In this document: one piece after another, positions 11,531 to 24,483 of the stretch
Numbering within the stretch: position 1 is the first letter of the stretch
Layout of the letters: each line of letters opens with the position of its first letter
Source of the DNA: Eudromia elegans
Lineage: Eukaryota; Chordata; Aves; Tinamiformes; Tinamidae
Assembly: GCA_003342815.1 (NCBI GenBank)
Contig: PTEX01000206.1
Span: 1,240,001 to 1,304,000, forward strand
Length of the DNA stretch: 64,000 nucleotides
Reading direction: 5' to 3'
Made by a program: the position numbers and the translations under genes
The notes under the pieces: generated by a model
The model's input: only the letters and a program-made list of their open reading frames with translations
What the model was told of the DNA's origin: nothing
Databases searched by the model: none

Positions 11531-13356
11531 TCTAAGACACTCTCCATCTGTAAACTGGAGTTATCTATTCTTTGTTACTTCCCAAGAGCCCCTGCCACAG
11601 CACTAGAGCAAGACTACATTGCAGGAAGCAGCAGAGCAGGTTTCCAAGGTGTTAAAATAGAAACAAAATAAAAAGATGAGAATAAAAAAAATTCTTTAAG
11701 ATGATTTAGTTTAAATGGACGTGCTTTTAAACAGTCTCCTACAAGGTTATGCTGTAAAAGCTCCACGTCAGCTCTGTTTCTACCCAAAGAAAGAAAATGG
11801 TTTGAGGCAAAATATAATCAAATTCTTTACAAGAAAGCTGTGGTCCTCCCTTATATCCACTTTTTTTTCTTTCTCTCTCTATACAAATAGCAGTGGAGAT
11901 GGAAACTGTTTCTTAAGAAAGGTCCATTTTCATGGATGGAGGGGGAAAAAAGGGGCAAACAGGTTAAATATAACTCATTTTTTTTCTGCTTTAGGAAGGA
12001 GTGTTCTCTTCCTGCAGATCTCATGTCCAGTGGTCGAAGCATTAGTAAGATCATTTGCATGGGTAATAGAGATACACATACTTGATCTCAGTACTGGCAT
12101 CTTATTCTGGACAATCCAATCGAGACATGAAAAAAATGTATATATATACATATATGTATGTTAAAAATCACTTGAATGCAAGTCTTCATAAATATGCCTA
12201 ACAAGCAATGAAGGAAAAATAGCAGAGGTTATATGCATTATGTATATACATGTATATATAATGTTTGCCTCATTTCCACATATATATGCATATTTATAAA
12301 CAAAGTCAGCTATTGAGTGTGATATATGCAGAATGTCATCTTGCCTGACCTACTTTCCTGTTACCAACAAAACAAACCAAAAAGAGCATAAAAAAAACCC
12401 CAAAACATGCCAGCCAAAATGCCAGAATCCAGAGAGAGCTTCTGTTTTGGGATGAAACAGGTACAAAGCAAGAAATTAATTACATTTTTTTTCTGAAAAA
12501 AAAAAATCATGTCCATGCTAAATTGGTTAATCAAGTTAAGAAAATGGAACAGAAAAATATTCAAGGTCTATATAACGAGAGAAGGCTTTTTTATCTATCT
12601 TTTCTATCTAAATGAAATTAAAATAATATGGCAATATAGATGTGTGCTGTCTTTCCGGCGAGTGTAATAAGCCTCAAACCTACTGATAGTTTCACATGCT
12701 ATATAAAATTCCTCCAACAATGGCAAGTGATGGCAAATTTAAACATTTGTCCACAGCAAGGGGAGCCAAGCTCCATGTAACTGTGGTCTCTGCTGGCAGC
12801 CTGGCTGGCCAGATCCTGGGCTGCTGCATGTGACGATCCATCTTGATCCATGTAATGCAATTACATGCTAAGATCCTGGTGATCTGTGTTCCCGAATCAT
12901 GGATTTATGACATCTTCAGTTTACATAGTTTCTCAAGGATATTTCTGGTTAGACAATCAAAGGTCTTGCTTCCCTGTTCTAGTAGTTCAGAAGGAAGGTG
13001 ATAGCTTCAAAGCTGTATAAACAGTACCTTGGCAATTCAAACAGAGATAATCTCTGGGCAGGGAGCTTGCTTTAAGAAGTACTATAATCCAACAGAGTAC
13101 AAAAATAATGAGGGAAATGAAGAAAAAAAATGAAAAATAATAGAAATTAAGGTTATTATACTAAATTTCAAGGTTTTCTATCTTTCTTCATGTTACAACT
13201 AAACATTTCCATATTCACAACTGTGAGCTCTACAGCAGGAAAATTTCCTCTGTTCATAAAACAAGAATTTATCCCCTGCTTAACTTCATCCCTGTAACAC
13301 TCTATCTTACATAAAGGGTGTTTGTAAATCATTAAAAGTGGGATGTGTTTGCATAC

Positions 13357-13472
13357 CATTTTCTTTGTGGACAAAGGCTCCTTGAGGAGATTCTGGGATA
13401 CCTTTCCAGATTGTGATTGGTTTGGGATAACCAGGGTCCATGGACCTCATTTCTTCACTGTACCTCCAGTAC
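13357..13472 (-). CDS. MMP16: MMP16 exon 9: hemopexin blade segment
   Basis: This exon has 116 nt: the last base of a split Arg, 38 codons and the first base of a split Gly. The peptide begins YWRYSEEMRSMDPGYPKPI and ends GAFVHKEN. It has the Y-W-R-Y and DPGYP hemopexin motifs. The acceptor is aaatatcag|GTACTGG and the donor AATG|GTATGC. Phases 2 in and 1 out match exons 8 and 10. Skipping this exon would change the frame, because 116 is not a multiple of three, and so would remove the membrane anchor. Confidence 0.95.
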
Positions 13473-16400
13473 CTGATATTTTTAAGATAAAAAATAGGAA
13501 AGAGCATTTTTAAGAAAGCAGATGAGTAAACTACTTTTTTTTTTTTTTTTTTTTAATCTTCTAAGATTTGCTACATGCGGCCATAAATGGCAATACTTGA
13601 CTTCTTTTCCTTGGAGATAGTATCTGATAAATTAAATCTGTATGCTGCCTGAACGACTGTTTCATGTAAGCACATAGAAGATCAAGGGTTTTTCCACTTA
13701 GACAACCAAATCGGCAGGCATCTCAGTTATAATCAGAGCTATTCTGATTCCTACGGCTTCTGCACAGCAACACAGAGATAGAATATATGCAGAAAAGGTA
13801 TACAAATGTTTCAGCTAGTATTTTAATCTCAAACAATGACAATAGAATAAAGTCAAAAATACAGAAATTTAACATTATTACTTACGTGTAGGTATTATAG
13901 TAGTCTTTCATTTCATTATAATTAACTAGATTTGATGTAATACAAAATTATTCTGTTCTTCTGTGCTTCTAAGCCAGTCAGCCCTACTCTAGTTTTAAAA
14001 GCATCAACATGCAAATTCTAGGCAACTTGAGCCTGTGAGAATTTTAAACAAATAACTGTTTTTATTACACTTAGAGAAAATATTGTCTTCATGTGCTTAT
14101 TCAGATGGCTAAACTGTTGTGCATATCTTTCTATAAGCTGTGTGGTCCTAAATATTATCCTACTATATCTCTGTATGTATACTGATATACATTTGGGATG
14201 GTCATTTCATATTTAGATCGGCTCCAATAATTTAGTGGATAATTTTTAATTATTTATTTTATGCTTACTTTGATTAAGATAAATAAGCATGAACGTTTGC
14301 TGCATTTTTGAATGTCTACTCCCTAATATTGAATAGTTGCTCATTACAAGAAAAATCAAATATATCCTCCTGTGAACTGCGGAACAACGGCTTTTGTGTA
14401 TTCTTGTGGTTGTTAAGAAAATACAGTGATGGTCTATATATGCTTCCTTAGTACAGGGTTTTTAAATATTTGTGAGCGCTATACTTTGGAGAAGCTTAAT
14501 AAAATCTAATGAAGAGAGAAAAACTTCCTCTATATATTTTTGAGAGGCGTTATATAGCATTATTCCATTTTGTAGAGTTATTAAAAAAGCCTTTAAAATA
14601 GACTCATTAAGAAGGGCAAACTTTTCTTAGAGAATTGTCTTTGGAACTCATTTTTACATATGTGAAAAATCCTCTAAAGAAAAATTCCCTCTCCATTTCA
14701 ATACACAAAGAGATTGAAAATTTATCACATTAATTAAGAATGTGGTCACTGCTAGAAACTTGACCATATTTTTGATTTGAATTTGTTTGACTCCAGCTTT
14801 TAAATATTCTTGTTATGATCATTCCTGATGTACTAAAGAGTCCCTAAGTGGATGGCAATTTGTCCCTATGAAGGTACTTAGACACTCTAATCAAGTCACC
14901 TCTTGATCTCCTCTTTGAAACCTAAATGGACTGAACTACTCCATATTTCTCCCTGAGAGGTGTTTCTGTGATTTCAACTGCTGGGGAAAGTAAAAGCATC
15001 AGATTTCAAGTAGGTTAAGAATTGCTAGTAAGTGACATAAAAATACTTGCTTTTATTTTTTCTTTCATATGAATAAATTACTTGTATAGCCTCATTTTTT
15101 AATCTAGTAACATATGCACTATCCATCCAAGCCATGTTCCTTATTCTGAAATTGAACATCTTTCAGAGCTTACAAGGAGAAAAAAACCCCAACATATAGA
15201 AATAGTAAACAAATCTCTGAAATCAGTATTATCACAGCTAGTCCTTACACATCTTTTGACTCGGCATATCTTCAGTCTTAGTTTGCATTTTTCCTTTACA
15301 CATTTGCCTGCTCTCTCTGATTCTCCTTCTGTTTATTTTTACTATTTTCTGAGCTTAATATTCTATTTCCTATTTTCTAACCCCAACTGCATTTCTTTTT
15401 TCTCAGCTTCCCTCCAGCCTTCTTTACCAGCACTCCCTATTTTTTCCCTTCATACTTCATCTCTTCATTTTTTCTTTCACTCTTCCAAATTTTTCACATT
15501 TATTGAGATCCTTCTTTTACTACATATGTTAGGACTTTTGGGATGCTATCTCTTTACAATCTGTGCTGGGATAAGCATGTCTAGGAGGTAGGGAGAAGCT
15601 TGGGTTAGTTCTCCTCAGCACGTCACATGGTCTCAAGCAGACTTCCCAATGATGATGAATGCTTTGAGCTTCATGACATGCCAGAGACTGATAATAGATA
15701 AGACAAAGGAAAATGTGCTTTGTGGCTTTGTAGAAAGATAATTTGGAAAATATTTGATAAAAAAGTTTCCTTTCCTCTATCTAATCCTGTTTACTTTGCA
15801 ATACTCTGAACCATTGAGTGACTAATTTTTTTTGGAAAAAAAAAGGAAAAAGATGCTTATTCAAGCTCTAAAGGGGAAAAAAAATGCTGATTATGCCAGA
15901 CAGGGGCCAGACAGGGGCATAAACACAGCCCTGTGTCAAGAAGTGCAGCAAGCCTGTCATCATTTTGTCCTAACTACTGAATTTTGGTAGGAGAAAAATG
16001 ATAGAGTGCAAAATATGTTTTCTGCGGTCTTCTGTCTCCTCTTTTGCTTTTGTCCAGTTATTGAGAACTATCTTTAATGGAACATTTCAAGCATTAATAA
16101 TAAGGTACACGGGTTGCTTTAGACATAGGAATATTAGAACAGCATTTACTTTTTAGACTATAAAATCTTTTTGCTGTGATTATTCATTTTATAGCTGATA
16201 TTTGAAACCTTGAATTGCTTTGCTCTAACTGATTCTTATTTATACCACTGTTCTAAGATATTTAACCATGTCTAGATTCTGCCTGGGAGCTCTTTTCCTA
16301 CAGTCAATACAAAATAAGCATATAGTTCTCTGAGTTATATATACCAGGAAACATATTCTCCTATTTTGACACTGGAATAAGTTGTAATTCCCTTTCTTTG

Positions 16401-18083
16401 CTATCTCCTGCCATCCAGAAGCTGCATTTGCCTTCTCAGGAAAAAAATGCAACTCTTTTGGAGACTTGCACAAAGAACTAAAACAAGCAGCAAAATTCAA
16501 CTCTGACTCTACATTAACTGCAAACTGTGATATAAACAATATTCATGAGAAGCACAGTGCTATTATTCCTACTGGTGGTCAATATCCTGTAATAGCTCAA
16601 TTATCTCTGCAAGGTTCACGTTCTTCGATCTTCTTACATACTGCGCTGCATTTATGTCGTTCTGAGTTCCATCACGCTTGTTAGTGCTAAGTAGCAACTT
16701 GTCTATCAATAGACGTTTTCTCTGACAGTTCTTGTTTTCTGTTATTGCCATTATTATTTTAGGACCATCTTGCTTATAGGTAATTGTGCATGGAAACGTA
16801 GAAGGACACTGCTGAATTAAGCCTAAGGAAAGCACAGTTCACATAGTATTCATACTGGAAATATTTCCCCAGAAATATGAGGTTGAATAATTATTATTGG
16901 AGAATGGACTTTTGAAAAACAATCTTCTCAGACACAAGAAATAAACTGTGCAACTGACAACAATGCAGACTGATTGCTGGATATGACACCTTTAAACACT
17001 TTTTTTTACTGTTATCTATTTTTCTCATCAGGAGCGTTGGAGACATTTTTAAAAATAACAAATTGTGTCAAGCTGGAATGCATTCTTACAGTACCTAAAA
17101 TACCTAATGTGCCTAAATAATCAACAGGAGTGTGCTAACCATAGTCTATTACATTCATTATTAAGAGATCCGAGAATACTGTCTCAGAATACTAAGTAAA
17201 AACACTGGCAACCAGTAATAACAGTAAGAGTAGTAAACTTCTCAGTACTAATGGAAAGATTACAATAATAAAGGATAATATGTCTCTGAGCACTCAAAGC
17301 TTGCACAATGATTCATCAATCAACAAATATAATAATATCATGTACAATCTATCCTTCAAAAACTTGAAGGGCTCCACAAACCAATGAATTCTCTTGACAT
17401 CTCTATAAAGGAGATGAAAATTCTTTCACTCATTTTTTGCAGATGAGGAAATGAAGATTCAGGGCACTAAGGGACTACTACAAGTTTTTTTTAGGGTTGA
17501 AACAGGACTCAGATTTTATCATTTTTCTTCTGTGTTTTATTAATCATAAAGATAAGTGCCCCCTTCTGAAGGGAACTGTAGGCTTTATTTAAAATAATTC
17601 TTAAGGATCAGATTGTAAACTGCTCAAGTAGCTCTCTAGCTTCCTTGTTTTATATATCATTTCCCTTTCCCATTTCATTCTAAACAGTAGCAGAAGAAAA
17701 TATTTCCATTGATCTTAAAACTTTGCCTGCTTATGTCCTAGAGTTTATAAACGAGGATTAAACGGAAAAGACAGGCTGTATATAAGATTGAAGATCGACT
17801 CAAATAAAACGAAAGTGTAAGATAATTACATTAATTTGAATTCTTAAATCTGAAAACTATTGCTTGCTTGCTTGCCATACTAAAAAGAGACACTGCATTG
17901 CAGTATATTCACACAAATACAATATAGGTTATAAGAAATATAAAAACAGGAATATGGCCATCTACATAAGAGAAAGTAACTACATTCACAGAAAACAGTG
18001 AGCTATTTAAATGGATTGACTTCCTCTTCTTCAAAATGAAAAAAAGGATTCACATGCTTTTCTTCCAAGATTCCTATACCAAC
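13473..18083 (-). other. MMP16: MMP16 intron 8 (4.6 kb)
   Basis: Phase 2 intron, with donor GTTGGT and acceptor aaatatcag. It contains a 20-base T run (13535-13554), an ancient CR1 fragment near 14.7-15.0 kb, and an 11-bp tandem duplication (gccagacaggg twice, 15895-15916). Minus-strand AATAAA hexamers at 17584-17589 and 17536-17541 lie about 0.5 kb after exon 8. Confidence 0.85.
14700..14968 (-). mobile_element. Ancient CR1 LINE fragment
   Basis: Read on the minus strand, the segment resembles older CR1 subfamilies of birds, turtles and crocodilians. It contains agaggtgacttgattagagt, then tctaagtaccttcatagggac, then a run close to gtcaaacaaattcaaatc and tctagcagtga. In CR1 this corresponds to the region encoding the end of the reverse transcriptase. 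It is heavily mutated with no intact frame. Boundaries are approximate. Confidence 0.6.
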
Positions 18084-18234
18084 CTATCTCCTTTGAAGAA
18101 GTAGGTTTTCCCAACGTCCTCCCACCATATTGCTGAATCAATCCCATGGGAAGGAATTCCGCTTCCAAGTGTTATCAAATCATGAGGATACCCTGGTTGG
18201 AGAGTAGTGTCCTTGAAGACCCAGAACTTGTTAC
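18084..18234 (-). CDS. MMP16: MMP16 exon 8: hemopexin blade segment
   Basis: This exon has 151 nt: two bases of a split Gly, 49 codons and the first two bases of a split Arg. The peptide runs from NKFWVFKDTTLQPGYPHDL to IWWEDVGKTYFFKGD. It contains the F-W-V-F-K-D and QPGYP hemopexin motifs, an I-D-S-A-I-W-W strand and the K-T-Y-F-F-K-G-D turn. Acceptor is tctacag|GTAAC. The donor is AG|GTTGGT, which departs from consensus at +3 and +4 and is the weakest donor of the set. Reading through it adds only Arg-Leu-Val before a stop (TAG). A truncated soluble MT3-MMP isoform is described in mammals, so this junction deserves attention. Confidence 0.95.
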
Positions 18235-21200
18235 CTGTAGAAAAGCATGTATACACATACACATATGTTAATCTTCAGAACGCTCAGTATTTAATATACC
18301 CTAAAGAAATTGGAAAGACTGTGAAAGGGAGTTTGATTCTGTTTATAACATTGCAATAAAGAAAATCCTAATGCTGCAGAGAATGCAAAATAAATTGAAA
18401 CATTTCTCACATATTCCTCCCTTTTATAAAGCATTTTTCATTCAACAGGACCAGAGGATTTTCATACCATCCATATAAGAATCAAACCCAGAGTGAAGAA
18501 TGAAGTCATCTCAAGGGTGTCTGTAGATGGTAAGATGGTAATGAAATCCATTTATAGCAATGCTACATAGCAGACTTAACTTTCATATAGAAGTGAATTT
18601 AACATATAATGGGATAACACAAACAAATAAAAAGGTGTAAAATCCTCCCCTCATACAGACTACATACTTTTATTACTCTGTTTTCTCATTCATCTGAAGA
18701 AATTAAATTACTTACATGGGATGTATAAGTACGTTCTGAAATTATTGTAGAACTTAATATATTTTATATATCACTTTTTTTTAAATGTTTTTCCTTGAGG
18801 GTGGCCTAAAAATGAGGTTTTAAGACCTACAAGTGACATTCTTACGCTAATCCTTAATGCAGAAGCTGCCTTTCGTACGAGTGGAAATAAGATTTAAGCT
18901 TGTGGTTGGGAGTCATTCAGAATGACCTATTTTACTCAGCATATATTGACAATAAAAGGAAGTTGTGTGACTTTAGGTCCAAATGTCTATGCGAACCTTA
19001 GATTATCTAAACAGCTTTAAATACCAATAGTATCTGGGTGCATCTTGCACAGCAATGCTCAGTGATTGAATCCCTGCATCTGCAGTCACATTCAGTCTAG
19101 CTGAACATATTGAATCTAGCTGATTCATCTAAGGGTATGTCTGCCTACATGCATAGCAATGGTTGCAAAGCAGCCTTCCCCGTACCTTCCTATCGTAAGG
19201 ATGTTTCCTGTGCTCTCTTTCATGCTGGGACACTTTACCTCACCAACACACGACTCCCGTTTCCCATATTCTGTTTGCTCTAGCTTTCTAGCCAGTCTCT
19301 TCCTCACTGAACACATCCAGAGATAATTTCACCTGACTGCTCATCCCTTATCGAGCCTTTCATCTATTACTTTCTCTAGGGTATTTTCAACATTTTGTGT
19401 ATATTGTCCTGTACTCCTGCAACTATTTCCTTCCATTTTTGTTTTTGCATCCTTGTAGTTTTTATTCAAAATACACTTCTAGTAGATTCTCTTCAGGAAA
19501 GACTTCTCTTTTAATTACTGTCAACTTGAACTGAAAAAAAAAATTAAAAAAGATCCAATGGAGATACTCATAGGTCTCCTAGCATTAGAGAAGGGGAACA
19601 TAATTTTGTAGCTTAGTATTCCTCTGAAGAGCTTGTTCTGAGGTTGCCTTCTCTCCTTTGTCATTTAAGTCACAGTGATGTTCTTTCTAACCTGAACTGT
19701 GAGCTCTAACGCATAGGAACCCTATGTTTACTTTCTCTTCAAAGCACTATCTTCATCTATGTTTCTAAATAGCACCACTACTGTCAACAGTAGTAACACT
19801 GCAAAGAAAGATAATCTTTGACATCGTATAATCCCTTCCAAATTGCGTCACAGGAAGGTCCAAGGAAGGTCAGTGAATAAACAAACATATATATATATGT
19901 GTGTGTGCGAGGATCTTCTTGATCTTGCACTTTGATCCATCCAGTGCTATTTAGAATATGATTGTTAAAATAGTGGTGGAAAAGTTTGAAACTATTATTT
20001 GCTCGAATGTGCTTTGACAGAGATCCTTATACAATATGAAGGAGGAAATTATGGCTGTTCATGTTAGTCACTATATTTAAATGGAAGGCTAGGCAGATCA
20101 TTATATGAGCACACTTAGGAGGTGAAAGCACTGTTTCATATAAACATTTTATTAGGAAATGTAATTTCACCCAAAGGTCTAGGATCAGATGTATGTCAGA
20201 GTCAACAGGATGAAAAATCCAGAGGGCTGTTTTGCTGTTGGTTTTATATTTTAGATATCCCTCAGAGGTATTAAACATTTTTTAAAGAAAGGCGTTTAGG
20301 TTTTCTTTTTCTTTCCTTTTCTTTTTTTTTTTTCTTTTAATCTCCCTGATTGTACTTTAGCAATTTGAAGCATGCTTTCACTTTATCTCAATTTTAATTA
20401 GGTGAGCAGATATAGTTTCAATCCCTCCCATGTTTCCAGAGTAAATCTTTTTATCAGCTGCTTTACAGCTGCTTGTCCCCCACTTCCAAACACAGCCACT
20501 ACAATTTGCTTAACAGATCCATCCTCTCCCCCCTGGCCAGTTGAAGTGAGAAAAACTTCAAAGAACGTCTATGTAGAGAGTCATTTGAAGTACTGAAAAT
20601 AAAAGGGACATGGGTCTATGAAAAGCAGTCATGAAAAATTAATGTCTGTGCTAACCTTGGATAAAGGCCAATGCTAACCTGATTTTTACCTTTACTACGA
20701 TTCCCTACAAAATTCACATATAAGGTCTGATAGGTGCCAGGACCTTTCTTTGTTCCAGTTCTTGTATGGTTTATCCTTCTGCTGGTTCACATGAGCAGGG
20801 ACAGAATGCTTCAGATGGTAAAGGCAGTTTCAAATGCAATGATGAGAGGCATTTGATAAGAGGAATCATGCGCTTTGGCCCTTACTAGTGGGTACTTATG
20901 GTGTGAACAACAGATGGCATCCAGTGAATGATACTGAGCCAGCTCATTTCTGCTTCAGAAGATCATTCAAAACGACAGTTGTTGCACAGCATCGAGAGGC
21001 ATATGCTGTGATGTATGTAACACCATTACCTTTTTATGTGCCTCACAAGGGATAAAAAGCAAAAGCAATTGTTAGGAGTTGATCATTATCAGCCATGACC
21101 AATGAGTCAAATCCTGCTACTAGCAAGATCAAGTCACACAAAAATAAACAGGAGATGAGCAGGCAACATATATATATATATGACAGCATCACCAAGCCAG

Positions 21201-24200
21201 GTATTTGCTACATATGCAGATACGATGCATATGTACCAGGGCCACACAGGAAAAGAAAGTGTAGATGTGGGAAGCCAAGACTGAAGTGCGAAGCTAAATC
21301 CTTCTTAACACTATTCCTTTCTGTAAAGGAAATTCTTTTTTTCAGCTAAATAGATACAAGTAAATTTAACTGCATTTTATTAAGACAGTAGGGCATTGAG
21401 AGCTTTAACATACGTGGGCAAGATTTCTTTGATTCCAAGTAAAGTGTATTAAACATTTGCATTGGAAGATATGTTTAGTCTGCTATAACTATATTGATTT
21501 TTAACGGGAAGGATTGTATATAAAAAGTCCAAACATCCCATCTGGTTGCCAGTTTTCACTTCAGGTTTTCATGTTTGTTTTTCCAGTTTAGCTTCTCTCC
21601 CTCATCTGCAGGGAACTGAGCAGCTGTTGATCATAGAAGGAGTTCAGAAAAGTCTCAGCAATAATGAGAATTTTCAGACTCACAAACGAATTTTAGGGGT
21701 GGAAGCTGCCACATAGTTTTAAGTTTAAGCTTCATGTTTCATGAAGTCTGGTCAAGCACTAGAGTGTTTCATCTCTCTGCATTTATTCCCCACCGTAAAG
21801 TCTAATATAACAACAAGTAGAATGATAAGGTCACAAGCTGAAAATGAAGCAAGAGATAAGTAAATCAGAATGTCTGTCAGAGTGCTTTGTTAAATAACAT
21901 CACTGTAGGGAAACAATTGATGAGGATGAACTGCGACTACAGTTACTTGAAGACCCTCAATATCTACCATTGACATTCTAGAAAAATGTTGAAATTAAAG
22001 GGTATCAGTATTGTGTACATACACTTCTCTTAAAATATTGAATATTTAGTTCCAGAACATGTAATTACCTACTGGGTACCACAAACAACTATGCGGTCTT
22101 TATCTGTAGTTACAGATCCCTTCTTCTATCTAGATATCAATTTCACCTACAGTTCCTCCTTTGTATATTCAAAATGCTCAATAGTTGCACTCCTGGCTTG
22201 TTAGCAGACAAGTTTTTTTGTTAATGTTACGTAATTGTATGTGTGTTCTGCAGGACCTGTGCTAGATAGCAAACAGTACAGTAAGATCTAAATCACTATG
22301 TGTTTTACAGTGGTGAACCAAACTTTCAAAAATTCTAGGTACCATATTAATTTAAAACAATTATATTTTTGGTCTTTCATTTTGGACTATTTTTTCCTCT
22401 GTTGTTCTCTCTTAACTTTAGACTTTCAATCTGGATTAAGTCTCTTCATACTAATGTCTCTAAAATTACTATTCATGCTTCTTTTTCTCTCATTATCTCC
22501 CTCCTACATCTTATCTCTGTCAGTTTTCTGGTCCGTGATTGAACGCTACAGTAAGTCAATTTTTCAGAATATAACTGTCAGGTAAGGGGGTAAGTGCAGT
22601 TGAACGTTATCATGGAGGCATTGGCACTATGAGTTTTACAGCAGCTTTTCTATTGCTACATTTGGTTTGCCATAATATTCAACAGCGCAGGTGGCTTGAC
22701 AATTTAATTTTTAGCACCATGTAAATTCCTACAGGTACACAGAATAAATTTTACTATTCAAATTCCCTCATTTTAAAAAAAAATCTGCTTATCATTCTGG
22801 TACCATCTTCTTAGCACGGACACCAGTAGTGAATAATAACAAGAATGTAAACACCTGCTTTTTATATGCAGCCATCACCAGATTGCTACGTACTTCACGA
22901 GCATTATGAGGCACAAGGAGACAGGTGTCTCAAGACATCCAAAATGTGCAAGGATCTCAATACAAGCATGCTACTGATTTTTTACAATTGTGTCACCATG
23001 CATAAATAAATATTACTCAAAAAAAAAAAAGATATGGAACTAGTTAAAAATGGTGGAACAAAACAAAAAAGAAATGAAACAAAAAGAAATTTCAAATCTG
23101 AAGAAGAGATTTGCTCCAATAATCTTGAATTTGATTAACCAAAGGCAAAGAACACATGATTTATCATCTCAGAAGCTTCTTACAGGAAGTAATTCCGAAT
23201 GGGTAAAAACGTACTGACAGAAAGGTTTACTGGCGTATGTTAGGAATGACTATACTTCTCATATGTAGCAAAAACACAACCTATAAAGATTGTTTTCAAA
23301 GGAACATAAATAAATACACCTGAGCTGCTGTCACCAGATCATTTGCATATGGCCTATATTTTATAACACAGCTCTTCTTTACAAAACATTTACAAAATGT
23401 TAGTTTTAAACATTTTTATACTTGTGCTATATTTTATTTCTATTGCTGTAGAGCAGAACTCTACTAATACCATGAATTCAACTGTATACACGAAGGGGAA
23501 AACATAGCATTAATAATAATAAAAATGCAGTAAAGATCTAAGTTTTCTCATTTAAATAAACCATTTTTATGATGTCATATGCTGTATGTAATGTTCTTTT
23601 CCTTAAGATTCATATAAAAAGTACAATTTCTCTATTAGTGTAACATAATGTTCATCTTTATGCTATATAATGTTTTTTCATGTTATTAAACATTTAGCAT
23701 TCCCAAGGTGCTAAAATTTCCATAGTGAATGAAAAATGACTTTTATCTCCCTTTTAATCCTTTCTGTTTGCAAAAGTTAATAATTAATTTTTGATATACC
23801 AAATTTAAAAAACATTTTTTTACCTTTTTGTAATAAGTTAACAAGTTAGTCGCTCAGAACACAAATAATTAAATGAATATTTTCACAAATATTTATTCAA
23901 TTTATCCTTTATCTCTCAAATTACTTATAATCTTTAGAATATTTTACATGATTTTCACTTCAATGAAGAGATTTCATTGCTAAATGGTATTTATTTAACA
24001 CATAGGATAATTTTCTCATTAAATATAAATTAGATTCATTTTAAGAACTTTATTTTTAAAGAACAGCTGATGCCTGCAGTGAAACTTTGAAAAGCATTAA
24101 CAATATTTCATTCCACATCACATTTCTTCTAGAGTTTATGTACCTTTTAAATAGTAAACATACTGCTGTAAATTTAAAACATTTCCCTGAAAAAGTATGA

Positions 24201-24344
24201 TAAATACTTTCCAATTCATTTCCCACCTGATACATATTCCAAAAAAAAAAAAGTCTAAATGTGTATCAATATAGTGGGATATTATCATAGTTGAAAGTAT
24301 TACCAAAAGTCTTCCTTTTAGCAAAAAGACTTAGTTTTGCTTAC
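18235..24344 (-). other. MMP16: MMP16 intron 7 (6.1 kb)
   Basis: Phase 1 intron with a near-consensus donor (GTAAGC) and acceptor ttttctacag. AT-rich, with a short TA/TG tract at about 19888-19908. I saw no recognisable gene, RNA or intact mobile element. Open frames up to 95 codons here are consistent with chance. Confidence 0.85.
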
Positions 24345-24483
24345 CTTTAAAGAAAACAAAATTCCCATCACTGTTTTCATAAACTGCATCAATGTTCGGA
24401 GGAAGTCCCCTCCAGAAGTAGGTAATCTGCATGGGGTATCCATCCATCACTCTGTTGTTTCTCACACGCCAAAACCACTGATC
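24345..24483 (-). CDS. MMP16: MMP16 exon 7: hemopexin blade segment
   Basis: This exon has 139 nt: 46 codons plus the first base of a split Gly. It starts [17 protein letters not shown] and ends [10 protein letters not shown]. The W-F-W-R, DGYP and F-W-R-G-L-P motifs are typical of hemopexin repeats. Acceptor is gtttacag|GATCAG and donor AAAG|GTAAGC, a near-consensus 5' splice site. In MT-MMPs the hemopexin domain mediates homodimerisation and substrate contact at the cell surface. Exon 7 is separated from exon 6 by the largest complete intron in the window (21.4 kb). Confidence 0.95.

Larger units (their letters stand above)
9160..13356 (-). other. MMP16: MMP16 intron 9 (4.2 kb)
   Basis: This intron lies between exons 9 and 10 with GT-AG ends. 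Its notable contents are the polypurine microsatellite at 10339-10937, a GC-richer block just beside it, and alternating TA/TG tracts at 12135-12165 and 12234-12300 (including the 14-base palindrome TGTATATATATACA at 12137-12150). The remainder is AT-rich unique sequence with no recognised gene. Confidence 0.85.

Noticed and set aside
15256-15591. 111-codon plus-strand frame rich in Ser, Leu and Phe
   Set aside because: It comes from a pyrimidine-rich (TTC/CTT) stretch. The apparent hydrophobic protein reflects base composition.
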